DNA from: Acetobacteraceae bacterium
Lineage (GTDB): Bacteria; Pseudomonadota; Alphaproteobacteria; Acetobacterales; Acetobacteraceae
Assembly: GCA_019689515.1 (NCBI GenBank)
Contig: JADGHI010000006.1
Coordinates: 1-24,485 of the forward strand
Length of the DNA stretch: 24,485 nt
Direction of reading: 5' to 3'
Both the position numbers and the translations under genes were made by a program. The notes below the pieces were generated by a model. It was not told the origin of the DNA and did no database searches. It saw only the letters and a list, made by a program, of their open reading frames with translations. Positions 16,409-23,954 of the stretch are shown piece after piece (within the stretch, counting starts at the first letter, position 1; the number at the start of each line of letters is the position of its first letter).

Positions 16409-17107
16409 ATGTCCGAGTTCCTGCACCACCTCGCCTTCGGCATCTATCCCTACATCGCGCTCGCCGTGTTCCTCCTCGGCAGCTTGGTGCGCTTCGAGCG
16501 CGAGCAGTATTCCTGGCGCAGCGGATCCTCGCAGCTCCTGCGCGCGCGCCAGCTCCGCATCGGCAGCAACCTGTTCCACATCGGCATCCTGTTCCTGCTG
16601 TTCGGCCACACGGTCGGGCTGCTGACGCCGCACGCGATCTACAGCCTGTTCATCACCGCCGAGCAGAAGCAGATGCTCGCCATCGTCTCCGGCGGCGCGG
16701 CCGGAGTGATCTGCTTCGTGGGGCTGACCATGCTGCTGCACCGCCGGCTCTACGACCCGCGCATCCGCAAGACCTCCAGCCCGATGGACATCGCGATCCT
16801 CGCGCTGCTCTGGGCCCAGCTCGTCCTCGGCCTCGCCACGCTGCCCTTCTCGCTGGCGCACCGCGACGGGCACGTGATGATGCAGCTCTCGCACTGGGCG
16901 CAGCACATCGTCACCTTCCAGGGCGACGCGGCGTCCTACCTCGCCGGCGTGGATTGGGTGTTCAAGGCGCACATCTTCCTGGGCCTGACGCTGTTCTTGG
17001 TGTTCCCCTTCTCGCGCCTGGTGCACATCTGGTCGGCCCCGGTCGGCTACATGTTCCGCCCCTACCAGCTCGTCCGCCGGCGCGGCCGTGGCGCCCGCGT
17101 GGCCTGA
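16409..17107 (+). CDS. narI: Respiratory nitrate reductase, cytochrome b gamma subunit NarI
   Basis: NarI is the membrane anchor that oxidises quinol on the periplasmic side and carries two b hemes. The 232-residue protein has five membrane helices (about 10-27, 54-72, 91-110, 127-146, 185-203). The heme ligands are His57, His67, His188 and His206, each one residue offset from E. coli His56/66/187/205. The start ATG 16409 follows GGAGG (16392-16396) within the narJ end. The arginine-rich C terminus (LVRRRGRGARVA) is on the cytoplasmic side. The complete NarGHI enzyme is therefore encoded intact. Confidence 0.98.
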   Translation: MSEFLHHLAFGIYPYIALAVFLLGSLVRFEREQYSWRSGSSQLLRARQLRIGSNLFHIGILFLLFGHTVGLLTPHAIYSLFITAEQKQMLAIVSGGAAGVICFVGLTMLLHRRLYDPRIRKTSSPMDIAILALLWAQLVLGLATLPFSLAHRDGHVMMQLSHWAQHIVTFQGDAASYLAGVDWVFKAHIFLGLTLFLVFPFSRLVHIWSAPVGYMFRPYQLVRRRGRGARVA

Positions 17108-17126
17108 GGCAAGGGAGGACCGCGCC

Positions 17127-17885
17127 ATGATCCGCGTGGACGACGCCGTGATCACGGAGCAGGCGATCGCGGCCGAGATGCAGCTCCATCCCGCCCCCTC
17201 GCGGGAGGCGGCCTACCATCAGGCGGCGCAGGCGCTGGTCGTCCGCCAGCTCCTGGTCGCCGAGGCCGCGCGCCGCGGCTTTGAGGGCCTGGAGGAAGAG
17301 GCGGTCGGCCGCCTCCTCGAGGCCGAGATCACCGTGCCGGAGGCGGACGAGGCGACCTGCCGCCGCTGGTTCGAGGCGAACCGCGCCCGCTTCCGCAGCC
17401 CCGAGGCCTGGCACGCGCAGCACCTCCTCCTCGCCGCCGATCCCGAGGACGAGCCCGCCCGCCGCGCCGCGGAGGCCGAGGCGAACGCCCTGCTTGCGGA
17501 GGTCCGCGCCGACCCCGCGCGCCTCGCACCCCTCGCCAGGGCCCGCTCCGCCTGCCCCTCGCGCGAGCAGGGCGGCGATCTCGGCCTGATCGAGCCCGGC
17601 ACCACGGTGCCGGAATTCGAGGCGGCCCTGCGCGCCCTCGCGCCGGGCGAGGTCCATCCCACGCCGGTCGCGACGCGCTTCGGCTTCCACATCCTGCGCC
17701 TGCTCCGGCACGAGCCCGGCCGCGACCTCCCCTACGAGTCCGTCGCACCGCGGATCGCTGCCTGGCTGCGCGAGGCGAGCTGGCGCCGCGCCGTGCACCA
17801 GTATGTCGGCATCCTCGCCGGCCGCGCCCGGATCGAGGGCTTCGTTCTCGACGGCGCCGCCGCCGACGGGCCCCTCGTGCAGTAG
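17127..17885 (+). CDS. Parvulin-type peptidylprolyl isomerase of the nar operon
   Basis: The 252-residue protein has an N-terminal helical region (1-90), a parvulin/PpiC rotamase domain (about 93-195) and a C-terminal helical tail. Parvulin residues seen are His99 in WHAQHLL, Cys143 in SACPSREQGGDLG (aligned with the PpiC active-site cysteine), Phe164 in VPEFE and His188 in RFGFHIL. There is no signal peptide or membrane segment, so it is likely cytoplasmic, unlike SurA or PrsA. It starts 19 bases after narI with AAGGGAGGA as ribosome site, so it is co-transcribed. PPIase genes are known to follow narI in other proteobacteria; a role in folding Nar subunits beside NarJ is an inference. NifM, the nitrogenase maturation parvulin, is a possible analogue. 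Confidence 0.9.
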   Translation: MIRVDDAVITEQAIAAEMQLHPAPSREAAYHQAAQALVVRQLLVAEAARRGFEGLEEEAVGRLLEAEITVPEADEATCRRWFEANRARFRSPEAWHAQHLLLAADPEDEPARRAAEAEANALLAEVRADPARLAPLARARSACPSREQGGDLGLIEPGTTVPEFEAALRALAPGEVHPTPVATRFGFHILRLLRHEPGRDLPYESVAPRIAAWLREASWRRAVHQYVGILAGRARIEGFVLDGAAADGPLVQ

Positions 17886-17898
17886 AGGATCCCGTGCC

Positions 17899-18435
17899 AT
17901 GCCCCCCGGCGACGCGCGCCCCACCGCGTCCGGCACCGCCCATGTCGCGCCGATCCAGGCTGCGCTGCTCGACGACCCCCTCGCCTTCCTGAGTGCCGAG
18001 CATGCGCGCCAGGCCGTGCTCCTCGCCCATCTCGAGCGCGTGGCGCGCGAGCCGCAGGCGCGGGCCGCGCGCAGCCTCGCCGTGGCCCTGCTGCGCTGGC
18101 TGACGTGCGAGCTGCCGCTGCACATCGCCGACGAGGAACGTTCGCTCTACCCGCGGCTCGCCGCCTTCGACGAGACCGGCCTGCTGGAGGCGCTGCGCGC
18201 GGAGCACCGGCACGACCGCAGGCTGATCGCCGACATCGCCGCCGGGCTTCGCCGCGTCGCCGGCGGCCGCGCACCGGAACCGGGCTTCGCCGAGGCCGCG
18301 CGCGAATTCGCCGCCGGCCATCGCCGGCACCTCATCCGTGAGGAGACAGCCCTGACGCCCCTGGCGCGGCGCTGCCTCGCCCCCAATTCCATGGCGACGC
18401 TCGCCGCCGAGATGAGCGCACGCCGTCGCCGTTGA
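17899..18435 (+). CDS. Hemerythrin HHE-domain protein
   Basis: The 178-residue protein looks like a four-helix-bundle hemerythrin-like domain with a diiron ligand set: His35 in SAEHAR, His75 and Glu79 in LPLHIADEE, His103 in LRAEHRHD, and His144 with Glu148 in HRRHLIREET. This resembles HHE/YtfE-type proteins, which have been linked to nitric oxide stress and iron-sulfur repair, but there is no N-terminal ScdA domain. No signal peptide is seen. The ATG at 17899 follows AGAGGA (17884-17889), 13 bases after the PPIase stop, and nnrS begins 16 bases downstream, so it is in the nar operon. Role in oxygen, NO or iron handling under denitrifying conditions is inferred from family and neighbours. 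Confidence 0.85.
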   Translation: MPPGDARPTASGTAHVAPIQAALLDDPLAFLSAEHARQAVLLAHLERVAREPQARAARSLAVALLRWLTCELPLHIADEERSLYPRLAAFDETGLLEALRAEHRHDRRLIADIAAGLRRVAGGRAPEPGFAEAAREFAAGHRRHLIREETALTPLARRCLAPNSMATLAAEMSARRRR

Positions 18436-18451
18436 GAGGATACCGATCGGC

Positions 18452-19711
18452 ATGAACGGCTCCACAATCCGCCTTCACCACGCCGGCCCGGCCGCCGCCT
18501 CGCGGCAAGCAGCCGCGGATGCTGCGGAAGCCCACCGCACCCGGCCGGGCTTCGCACTCTTCGCGCAGGGCTTCCGGCCGTTCTTCCTGCTCGCCGGCCT
18601 CGTCGCGCTCGGCGTGATCGCGCCCTGGATCGCCGCGCTGCATGGCGCCGCGCTGCCCGAGGGACCGTTGCCGCTGCCGTACTGGCACGCGCACGAGATG
18701 CTGGCCGGCTTCGTCGGCGCGGCGATCTCGGGCTTCCTGCTGACGGCCGTGCCGAACTGGACCTCGCGTCCCGCCTATGGCGGCGCGCCGCTGGTGCTGC
18801 CGGTGACGCTGTTCGTGCTCGGGCGCCTGGCGCTCGCGCCCGGATCGCCGGTGCCGGTCGGCCTGGCCGCGGTGCTCGCGCTGCTGTCGCTGCCGGTGCT
18901 GCTGCTGACCGTGCTGCCCGCCCTGGTCCGGGCCGGCAGGCTGCGCCTGTTCGGCCCGCCCGCGTTGATCTTCGGCTTCTGGATCGGCGACCTGCTGATG
19001 CTCGGCGACGCGGCGGGCTGGTTCGAGGGGACCTGGCGGATGGGCGAGTTCCTGATGCTGGACCTCGCCCTCGTCCTGGTCGGGCTCATCGGCGGACGCA
19101 TCGTTCCCTCCTTCACGGTGAACGCGCTGCGCAAGCAAGGGCGCGACGCCACGCTGCGGCCGATCCCGGGCGTGGATGCCGGGGCGGTGATCGCGCTGCT
19201 CGCCGTCGCGCTGGTGGACCTGGTCGCGGAGGGGACGGCGCTCGCCGGCATCGTCGCCGCGATCGCCGCGGTGCTCACGCTGCTGCGCCTGTCGCGCTGG
19301 CACGGGCTGGCGACGCTCGACCAGCCGATCCTCTGGGTGCTGCACCTCGCCTACCTCTTCATCCCGGTCGCGCTGGGGCTGAAGGCGCTCTACCTCCTGG
19401 CCGGCGCGGACTGGGCGTCGAACTGGCTGCATCTGCAGGCGATCGGCGCGATCGCGCTGATGATCCTCGCGGTGATGACCCGCGCGACGCTCGGCCACAC
19501 CGGGCGCGCGCTGCACGCGCCGCCGAGCGCGGTCGCCGGCTACGTCCTGCTGCCCGTCGCGGCGCTCGCGCGCGCCTTCGGCCCGCTGCTCCTGCCGGGC
19601 TTCACCGGGCTGGCACTGTCCGGCGCGCTGTGGCTCGCCGTCTTCGCCCTGTTCCTGTGGGGCTTCGGTCCGATCCTGATCGCACCGCGGGCGGACGGGA
19701 AGCCCGGCTGA
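18452..19711 (+). CDS. nnrS: NnrS family membrane protein
   Basis: NnrS proteins are polytopic heme/copper-containing membrane proteins under NnrR control in denitrifiers and help cells resist nitrosative stress. The 419-residue product has about twelve hydrophobic segments after residue 40. Family blocks are FAQGFRPFFLLAG (about 36-48), YWHAHEMLAGFVGAAISGFL (about 74-93), followed by LTAVPNWTSRP, plus the GGRIVPSFTVNALR segment and the late TRATLGHTGR histidine block. The conserved histidines of the WHAHEM motif are present. The N-terminal 30 residues are alanine/histidine rich and cytoplasmic. Its place in an operon without NO reductase suggests defence against NO or related species made from nitrite rather than full denitrification. 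Confidence 0.95.
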   Translation: MNGSTIRLHHAGPAAASRQAAADAAEAHRTRPGFALFAQGFRPFFLLAGLVALGVIAPWIAALHGAALPEGPLPLPYWHAHEMLAGFVGAAISGFLLTAVPNWTSRPAYGGAPLVLPVTLFVLGRLALAPGSPVPVGLAAVLALLSLPVLLLTVLPALVRAGRLRLFGPPALIFGFWIGDLLMLGDAAGWFEGTWRMGEFLMLDLALVLVGLIGGRIVPSFTVNALRKQGRDATLRPIPGVDAGAVIALLAVALVDLVAEGTALAGIVAAIAAVLTLLRLSRWHGLATLDQPILWVLHLAYLFIPVALGLKALYLLAGADWASNWLHLQAIGAIALMILAVMTRATLGHTGRALHAPPSAVAGYVLLPVAALARAFGPLLLPGFTGLALSGALWLAVFALFLWGFGPILIAPRADGKPG

Positions 19712-19764
19712 CCCCGCGGCGTTGCACCCCCGGAGCCAGCAGCCAGCAGCAAGGAGAGTCCGCG

Positions 19765-20115
19765 ATGCAGAACCGCAGTCCCCTGCCCGCCGCCGCGGCG
19801 CAGGTCGCGCAGGCCCATCCCGAACTCTACCGCGCCTATGCCGCGCTCGGTGCCGCCTGTGCGGCGAGCGGCCCGATCGAGGCCCAGGCGCAGCGCCTGG
19901 TGAAGCTGGCCCTCGCCATCGGCGCCGGCTCGGAGGGCGGGGTGCACTCGCATTGCCGCCGCGGCCTGGAGGAGGGCGTGCCGCCGGAAGCGCTGCGGCA
20001 GGTCGCACTGCTCGCCATCCCGACCCTCGGCTTCCCGCGCGCGGTGGCAGCGCTGACCTGGATCGAGGACGTGATCGGCAGGCGCGCAGAGCTGCCGCCG
20101 ACCACGAAGGCCTGA
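19765..20115 (+). CDS. Carboxymuconolactone decarboxylase-like (AhpD-fold) small protein
   Basis: The 116-residue all-helical protein has the pattern of the carboxymuconolactone decarboxylase/AhpD family: RLVKLALAIGAGSEGGVHSHCRRGLEEGVPPEAL and a LAIPTLGFPRAVAALTW-like end. In AhpD the active site is Cys-x-x-Cys-x3-His; here the segment reads EGGVHSHCRR, so the first cysteine position is not cysteine and one cysteine (Cys67 or nearby) follows His-Ser-His. Peroxidase activity by the AhpD disulfide mechanism is therefore doubtful. The start has AAGGAGA (19751-19757), 53 bases after nnrS, making it the probable last gene of the nar operon. Function unknown; a link to nitrosative or oxidative stress is guessed from position. 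Confidence 0.85.
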   Translation: MQNRSPLPAAAAQVAQAHPELYRAYAALGAACAASGPIEAQAQRLVKLALAIGAGSEGGVHSHCRRGLEEGVPPEALRQVALLAIPTLGFPRAVAALTWIEDVIGRRAELPPTTKA

Positions 20116-20134
20116 GAGGCCGCCCCGCCGGGGC
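20109..20134 (+). terminator. Tandem short hairpins at the end of the nar operon
   Basis: GGCCT (20109-20113) pairs with AGGCC (20117-20121) over the stop codon of the small AhpD-fold gene, and immediately after it GCCCC (20122-20126) pairs with GGGGC (20130-20134). There is no T tract. The position before a 100-base gap suggests the operon end, but evidence is structural only. Confidence 0.35.
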
Positions 20135-20215
20135 CCTCCGTTGCGTCACGAGCGGGCGCGGCCTAAGCCGTCCTCCCCGAATACCCGCGACCAAGCAATC
20201 GGAGGGACCGGCGCG

Positions 20216-21244
20216 ATGCGGCTCTACAGGCTTCCCCGTGCGGAGCGGATCGACGACCTTACCCTGACCGAGGCCGATGTGCCTCGCCCGGCGCGCGGCC
20301 AGGTCCTGGTGCGCATGCGCGCCGCGTCGCTCAACTACCGCGACCTGATGGTCGCGACCGGGCGCTACGGCCGCGGCGCCGGCGTGAAGCCGGGCCTGGT
20401 GCCGCTCTCCGACGGCGCAGGCGAGGTCGTGGAGATCGGCCCCGACGTCACCCGCTTCGCCCCCGGCGACCGCGTTGCCGGCCTGTTCATGCCGCGCTGG
20501 CTCGCCGGCGAGATCACCGAGGAGGTCGCCGCGGTCGCGCTCGGCGGCGGCTCGACCGACGGCGTTCTCGCCGAGCACGTGCTGTTCGAGCAGGACGCGC
20601 TCGTCCGGCTGCCGGACCACCTCTCCTTCGAGGCCGGCGCGACGCTGCCCTGCGCCGCCGTCACCGCCTGGAACGCGCTGTATGGCGGGCCGCGTCCGCT
20701 GCTGCCGGGCGAGACGGTGCTGCTGCTCGGCACCGGCGGGGTCTCCATCTTCGCGCTGCAATTCGCGCGCGCCGGCGGGGCCCGCCCGATCGTGATCTCC
20801 TCGAGCGACGGCAAGCTCGCCCGCGCGACCGAGCTCGGTGCCGCGGCCGGGGTGAACTACCGCGCCCATCCAGAATGGCAGGACCGCGTGCTGGAGCTGA
20901 CCGGCGGGCGCGGCGTGGACCACGTCGTCGAGGTGGGCGGCCCCGGCACCCTGTCGCGCTCGATCCGCGCCGTGCGGCTCGGCGGGCAGATCCACCAGAT
21001 CGGTGCATCGCTGGCCGGGGCCGGCGGGCTGATAGACCCGGCGCCGATGATGCGCCGGAACATCCTCTTCCGCGGCATCTATGTTGGCTCGCGGGCAATG
21101 TTCGAGGCGATGAACCGCGCAATCGCGCTGCACGCCATCCAGCCCGTGATCGACCGCGTCTTCCCCTTCGAAGCGGCGCGCGACGCATACCGCCACCTGG
21201 AGAGCCAGGCGCATCTCGGCAAGGTGGTGATCCGCATCGCCTGA
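20216..21244 (+). CDS. Zinc-free MDR oxidoreductase (quinone reductase-like alcohol dehydrogenase family)
   Basis: The 342-residue protein has the medium-chain dehydrogenase layout: a GroES-like N-terminal domain (about 25-135; SLNYRDLMVATGRY) and a nucleotide-binding Rossmann domain (about 160-290) with LLGTGGVSIFALQFA at 170-184 and VNYRAHPEWQDRV. The cysteine/histidine zinc ligands of classical alcohol dehydrogenases are missing (the GHE site reads SDGAGEV), so it is a zinc-independent member acting on an enone, quinone or aldehyde with NAD(P)H. I chose ATG 20216 with GGAGGGA upstream (20201-20207) rather than the longer frame from 20141. The following transporter starts with no gap (TGAATG), so the two form an operon. 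The substrate is unknown. Confidence 0.92.
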   Translation: MRLYRLPRAERIDDLTLTEADVPRPARGQVLVRMRAASLNYRDLMVATGRYGRGAGVKPGLVPLSDGAGEVVEIGPDVTRFAPGDRVAGLFMPRWLAGEITEEVAAVALGGGSTDGVLAEHVLFEQDALVRLPDHLSFEAGATLPCAAVTAWNALYGGPRPLLPGETVLLLGTGGVSIFALQFARAGGARPIVISSSDGKLARATELGAAAGVNYRAHPEWQDRVLELTGGRGVDHVVEVGGPGTLSRSIRAVRLGGQIHQIGASLAGAGGLIDPAPMMRRNILFRGIYVGSRAMFEAMNRAIALHAIQPVIDRVFPFEAARDAYRHLESQAHLGKVVIRIA

Positions 21245-22666
21245 ATGCCGCCCCGGACAGAAGACGCCCCCTCCGACCGGATGTCCGCGCCCCCCGCGCA
21301 GGAAGACGGGCTGCCGCCGGCGCAACGGCGCCTGGCCGTGCTCTCGATCATGCTGGTCCTCGCCCAGTCCGTCCTGCTCGCCGCGCAGGTCAACGTCGCG
21401 CTGCCGGGCATCGCCCGCGACCTCGCGGTGGATCCCGCGGCGACGGTGTGGATCGTCAACACCTATCAGCTCACCGTCGTCGCCACGATGCTGCCCTTCG
21501 CCGCGCTCGGCGACCGGATCGGGCACCGGCGCGTCTTCCTGGTCGGCACCGCGGTGTTCGGCCTCGCCTCGGCGGCCTGCGCGATGGCGCCCTCGCTGCC
21601 GCTGCTCATCGCGGCGCGCTTCGTGCAAGGGCTTGGCGGCGCGGCGACGATGAGCGTGCAGCCTGCGCTGGTGCGCTTCAGCTTTCCGCACAGCCAGCTT
21701 GGGCGCGCCATCGGCTACACCGCGATGGTGGTGGCGGTCTCCACCGCCGTGGGGCCGAGCGCCGCCGCGGCGGTGCTCGCCGTCGCCAGCTGGCCCTGGA
21801 TGTTCCTGGTGAACCTGCCGCTGGCGCTCATCGGCCTGGCGCTCGGGGCACCGACGCTGCCGGGCGACGAGGCGACGCGCAGCGCGGCGGGCGGGCGGTT
21901 CGACGCGGTCGCCGCCGCCCTCAACGCCGCCGCCTTCAGCCTCGTCTTCATCGGGCTCTACGGGCTCGCCGCGAGGCCGGTGCTCGGCGTGGCCGTGCTG
22001 TGCGGCGGCATCGCGGCCGGGGTGGCGCTGGTGCGGCGCGAGTCCGGCGCGCCGGCGCCGCTTCTGCCGCTCGACCTGCTGCGGATCAGGGTGATCGGCC
22101 TCGCGGTCGTTGGCTCCGTCTGCAATTTCACCGCCCAGATGACGGCCTTCGTCGCGCTCCCCTTCCTGCTCGAGCACGATCTCGGCCGCGACCAGGTGGA
22201 GACCGGGCTGCTCATCACGCCCTGGGCGGTCGCGGTGGCGCTGGTGGCGCCAATCGCGGGGCGGCTGTCGGACCGTTTCTCCACGGCGACGCTCTGCGCC
22301 ATCGGCGGCGTGCTGACGGCGACCGGGCTCGCGCTGCTCGCGGCGATGCCCCTGGCGGGGGGGATCGTTGGCTTCGCCGCGATGGTGGCACTGGCCGGCC
22401 TCGGCTTCGGGCTGTTCCAGACGCCCAACAACCGCGCGATGCTCGGCGCGGCGCCACGGGCGCGCAGCGGCGGCGCGGGCGGGCTGCAGGGGACGGCGCG
22501 GCTGAGCGGGCAGACCCTCGGCTCGACCCTGGTCGGGCTGACCTTCCTCGCCGCGCCGCAGAACGCGCCCTCGGCTGCGCTCGCGCTCGGCGCCTGCTTC
22601 GCGCTGGCCGGCGGCGTGGTGAGCCTCGTTCGGCGACGACACCAGCGCCTTGCCCCGCCGGGCTGA
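21245..22666 (+). CDS. MFS transporter, DHA2 (EmrB/QacA-like) drug efflux family
   Basis: The 473-residue protein has about fourteen membrane segments and the DHA2 pattern: VNVALPGIARDL in helix 1, VWIVNTYQLTVVATMLPF in helix 2, motif A GDRIGHRRVF (89-98), RFVQGLGGAATMS in helix 4, and the motif C region ending SWPWMFLVNLP (182-192). Such proteins export drugs, dyes or metabolites using the proton gradient. ATG 21245 directly follows the stop of the oxidoreductase gene; ATG 21281 (codon 13) is an alternative, since the first 20 residues are not conserved. No TetR or MarR repressor is next to it. Substrate cannot be inferred. Confidence 0.93.
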   Translation: MPPRTEDAPSDRMSAPPAQEDGLPPAQRRLAVLSIMLVLAQSVLLAAQVNVALPGIARDLAVDPAATVWIVNTYQLTVVATMLPFAALGDRIGHRRVFLVGTAVFGLASAACAMAPSLPLLIAARFVQGLGGAATMSVQPALVRFSFPHSQLGRAIGYTAMVVAVSTAVGPSAAAAVLAVASWPWMFLVNLPLALIGLALGAPTLPGDEATRSAAGGRFDAVAAALNAAAFSLVFIGLYGLAARPVLGVAVLCGGIAAGVALVRRESGAPAPLLPLDLLRIRVIGLAVVGSVCNFTAQMTAFVALPFLLEHDLGRDQVETGLLITPWAVAVALVAPIAGRLSDRFSTATLCAIGGVLTATGLALLAAMPLAGGIVGFAAMVALAGLGFGLFQTPNNRAMLGAAPRARSGGAGGLQGTARLSGQTLGSTLVGLTFLAAPQNAPSAALALGACFALAGGVVSLVRRRHQRLAPPG

Positions 22667-22838
22667 CACCGATCGCGATCAGAAGCTCGAACCGGCGGCG
22701 GGGTCGCAACACCGCACGCAGCTGCCGGCGCGCGCATGCCGTCGCGGTGACATCGCGGGGCAGGCGGAAAACCGCGAGGCCGGGCCGGGCTGTTCCAGCA
22801 TCCGTGACCTCGCTCAGCCCGGGCGGCGAGGCCGCCCA

Positions 22839-23075
22839 TTGCTCACCTGGGCCGTGATCGCCCATATCGCCGGCGTGCTCGGCTTCATCGGGATCGCCGT
22901 GGCCGCGAGCGCAGTGGCGAAGGTTCTGCTCGGCATCCTCCTCGCCATCGCCGTGATCCTGTTCGTGCTCGCCCCGCTGGCAGGCGCTGCGATCACCTGG
23001 CCAGTCCTGCCCTCGCCTGCGAAGGCGCGCGCCGATCCGCACGCGGCAGGAACCCCGAGCGCCGTGACGACCTAG
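22839..23075 (+). CDS. Small DUF1328-like membrane protein
   Basis: The frame encodes WAVIAHIAGVLGFIGIAVAA and AKVLLGILLAIAVILFVLAP, two membrane helices matching the small DUF1328 (YtjA-like) family, normally 50-60 residues. Reading from TTG 22839 gives 78 residues and places the conserved tryptophan four residues from the start, as in the family. The frame is open further upstream to 22650, but that part is charged, arginine-rich and not family-like. A weak GGCGAGG precedes the TTG. GTG 22853 is an unlikely alternative because it would cut the first helix. The C-terminal 25 residues are polar and disordered. Function of the family is unknown; it lies before other stress-type genes. Confidence 0.65.
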   Translation: MLTWAVIAHIAGVLGFIGIAVAASAVAKVLLGILLAIAVILFVLAPLAGAAITWPVLPSPAKARADPHAAGTPSAVTT

Positions 23076-23113
23076 AGTCCCTGTCGAAACCCGAGACAGG
23101 GAGCAGGCCGCAC

Positions 23114-23752
23114 ATGGCTGCCGATCTGAGTGGACGCAGCGTCGCCGTGCTGGCGACGGACGGGGTCGAGCAGGTGGAGCTCACCCAGCCGGTGAAAGCG
23201 CTCAAGGATGCCGGCGCGCAGGTGCACGTCGTCTCGCCGAAGACGGACACGATCCAGGGGTGGAACCACTTCGACAAGGCCGATCCGATCCCGGTGGACC
23301 AGCCGCTCGGCCAGGTGAACCCGGAGCGCTACGACGCGCTGGTGCTGCCGGGCGGCGTGATCAACCCCGACCAGCTCCGCATTGACCCGAAGGCAGTGCA
23401 GTTCGTCCGCCACTTCGTGGAGACGGGCAAGCCGATCGCCGCGATCTGCCACGGTCCCTGGACGCTGATCGAGGCCGATGGCGTCCGCGGCCGGCGGATG
23501 ACCTCCTGGCCGTCGCTCAGGACCGACCTGCGCAACGCAGGCGCGCAGTGGGTGGATGAGGAGGTGGTGACCGACATGGGCCTCGTCACCAGCCGCAGCC
23601 CGAAGGATCTGCCCGCCTTCTGCCGCAAGATGATCGAGGAGTTCCGCGAGGGCAGGCACGAGCGCCGCGCGCGCGCCACCGGCGCGGCCGACGAGGGATC
23701 GGCACGGGCCGCAGAGAGGCCGGCCGCGCAGGAGCCGCACGTGGGCCGATAG
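23114..23752 (+). CDS. DJ-1/PfpI family protein (YhbO/YraA-type)
   Basis: The 212-residue protein belongs to the PfpI branch of the DJ-1 superfamily, cytoplasmic proteins variously described as proteases, deglycases or stress chaperones. The nucleophile elbow is AAICHGPW (109-116) with Cys112 and His113, and the acidic partner is expected near Glu20 in TDGVEQVEL. YDALVLPGGVINPDQLR (73-89) and the MTSWPSLRTDLRNAGA block (129-144) are also typical. The core ends near residue 178, and the last 34 residues are an arginine/alanine/glutamate-rich tail not normal for the family. The start has GGGAGCAGG upstream, 38 bases after the DUF1328 gene. The exact activity is disputed for the whole family. 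Confidence 0.93.
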   Translation: MAADLSGRSVAVLATDGVEQVELTQPVKALKDAGAQVHVVSPKTDTIQGWNHFDKADPIPVDQPLGQVNPERYDALVLPGGVINPDQLRIDPKAVQFVRHFVETGKPIAAICHGPWTLIEADGVRGRRMTSWPSLRTDLRNAGAQWVDEEVVTDMGLVTSRSPKDLPAFCRKMIEEFREGRHERRARATGAADEGSARAAERPAAQEPHVGR

Positions 23753-23763
23753 GGCGCGCAGAC

Positions 23764-23795
23764 GGGCGGCGGCCGGTGCATGCGCGCCGCCGCCC
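23764..23795 (+). terminator. Strong GC hairpin after the PfpI gene
   Basis: GGGCGGCGGC (23764-23773) and GCCGCCGCCC (23786-23795) form a perfect 10-bp stem with a 12-base loop, starting 12 bases after the stop codon. It is not followed by a T run. Position and strength support a transcript end, though a rho-independent mechanism is not shown. The rest of the 23753-23954 gap holds no gene I can support. Confidence 0.45.
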
Positions 23796-23954
23796 ATTCG
23801 CCCCTCCCTCGCCATCGCTCCGTGCCCCGGTCGCGCAGGAGCCTAGCGACAGACCCTTTCGACCCCGCCACGAACTGCCCCTCGCCGGACCGCGTTCGTG
23901 CCGCATCGGCGGCGCGCCTCGCCAGATTGCCGCGGGGCGCGGAGGGAGGGCGCG

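Noticed and set aside
18332..22669. Very long open frame on the - strand (about 1445 codons)
   Set aside because: It lies opposite nnrS, the AhpD-fold gene, the oxidoreductase and the efflux gene, and its translation is Arg/Gly/Ala/His-rich with no family pattern. Long antisense frames are expected at this GC content.
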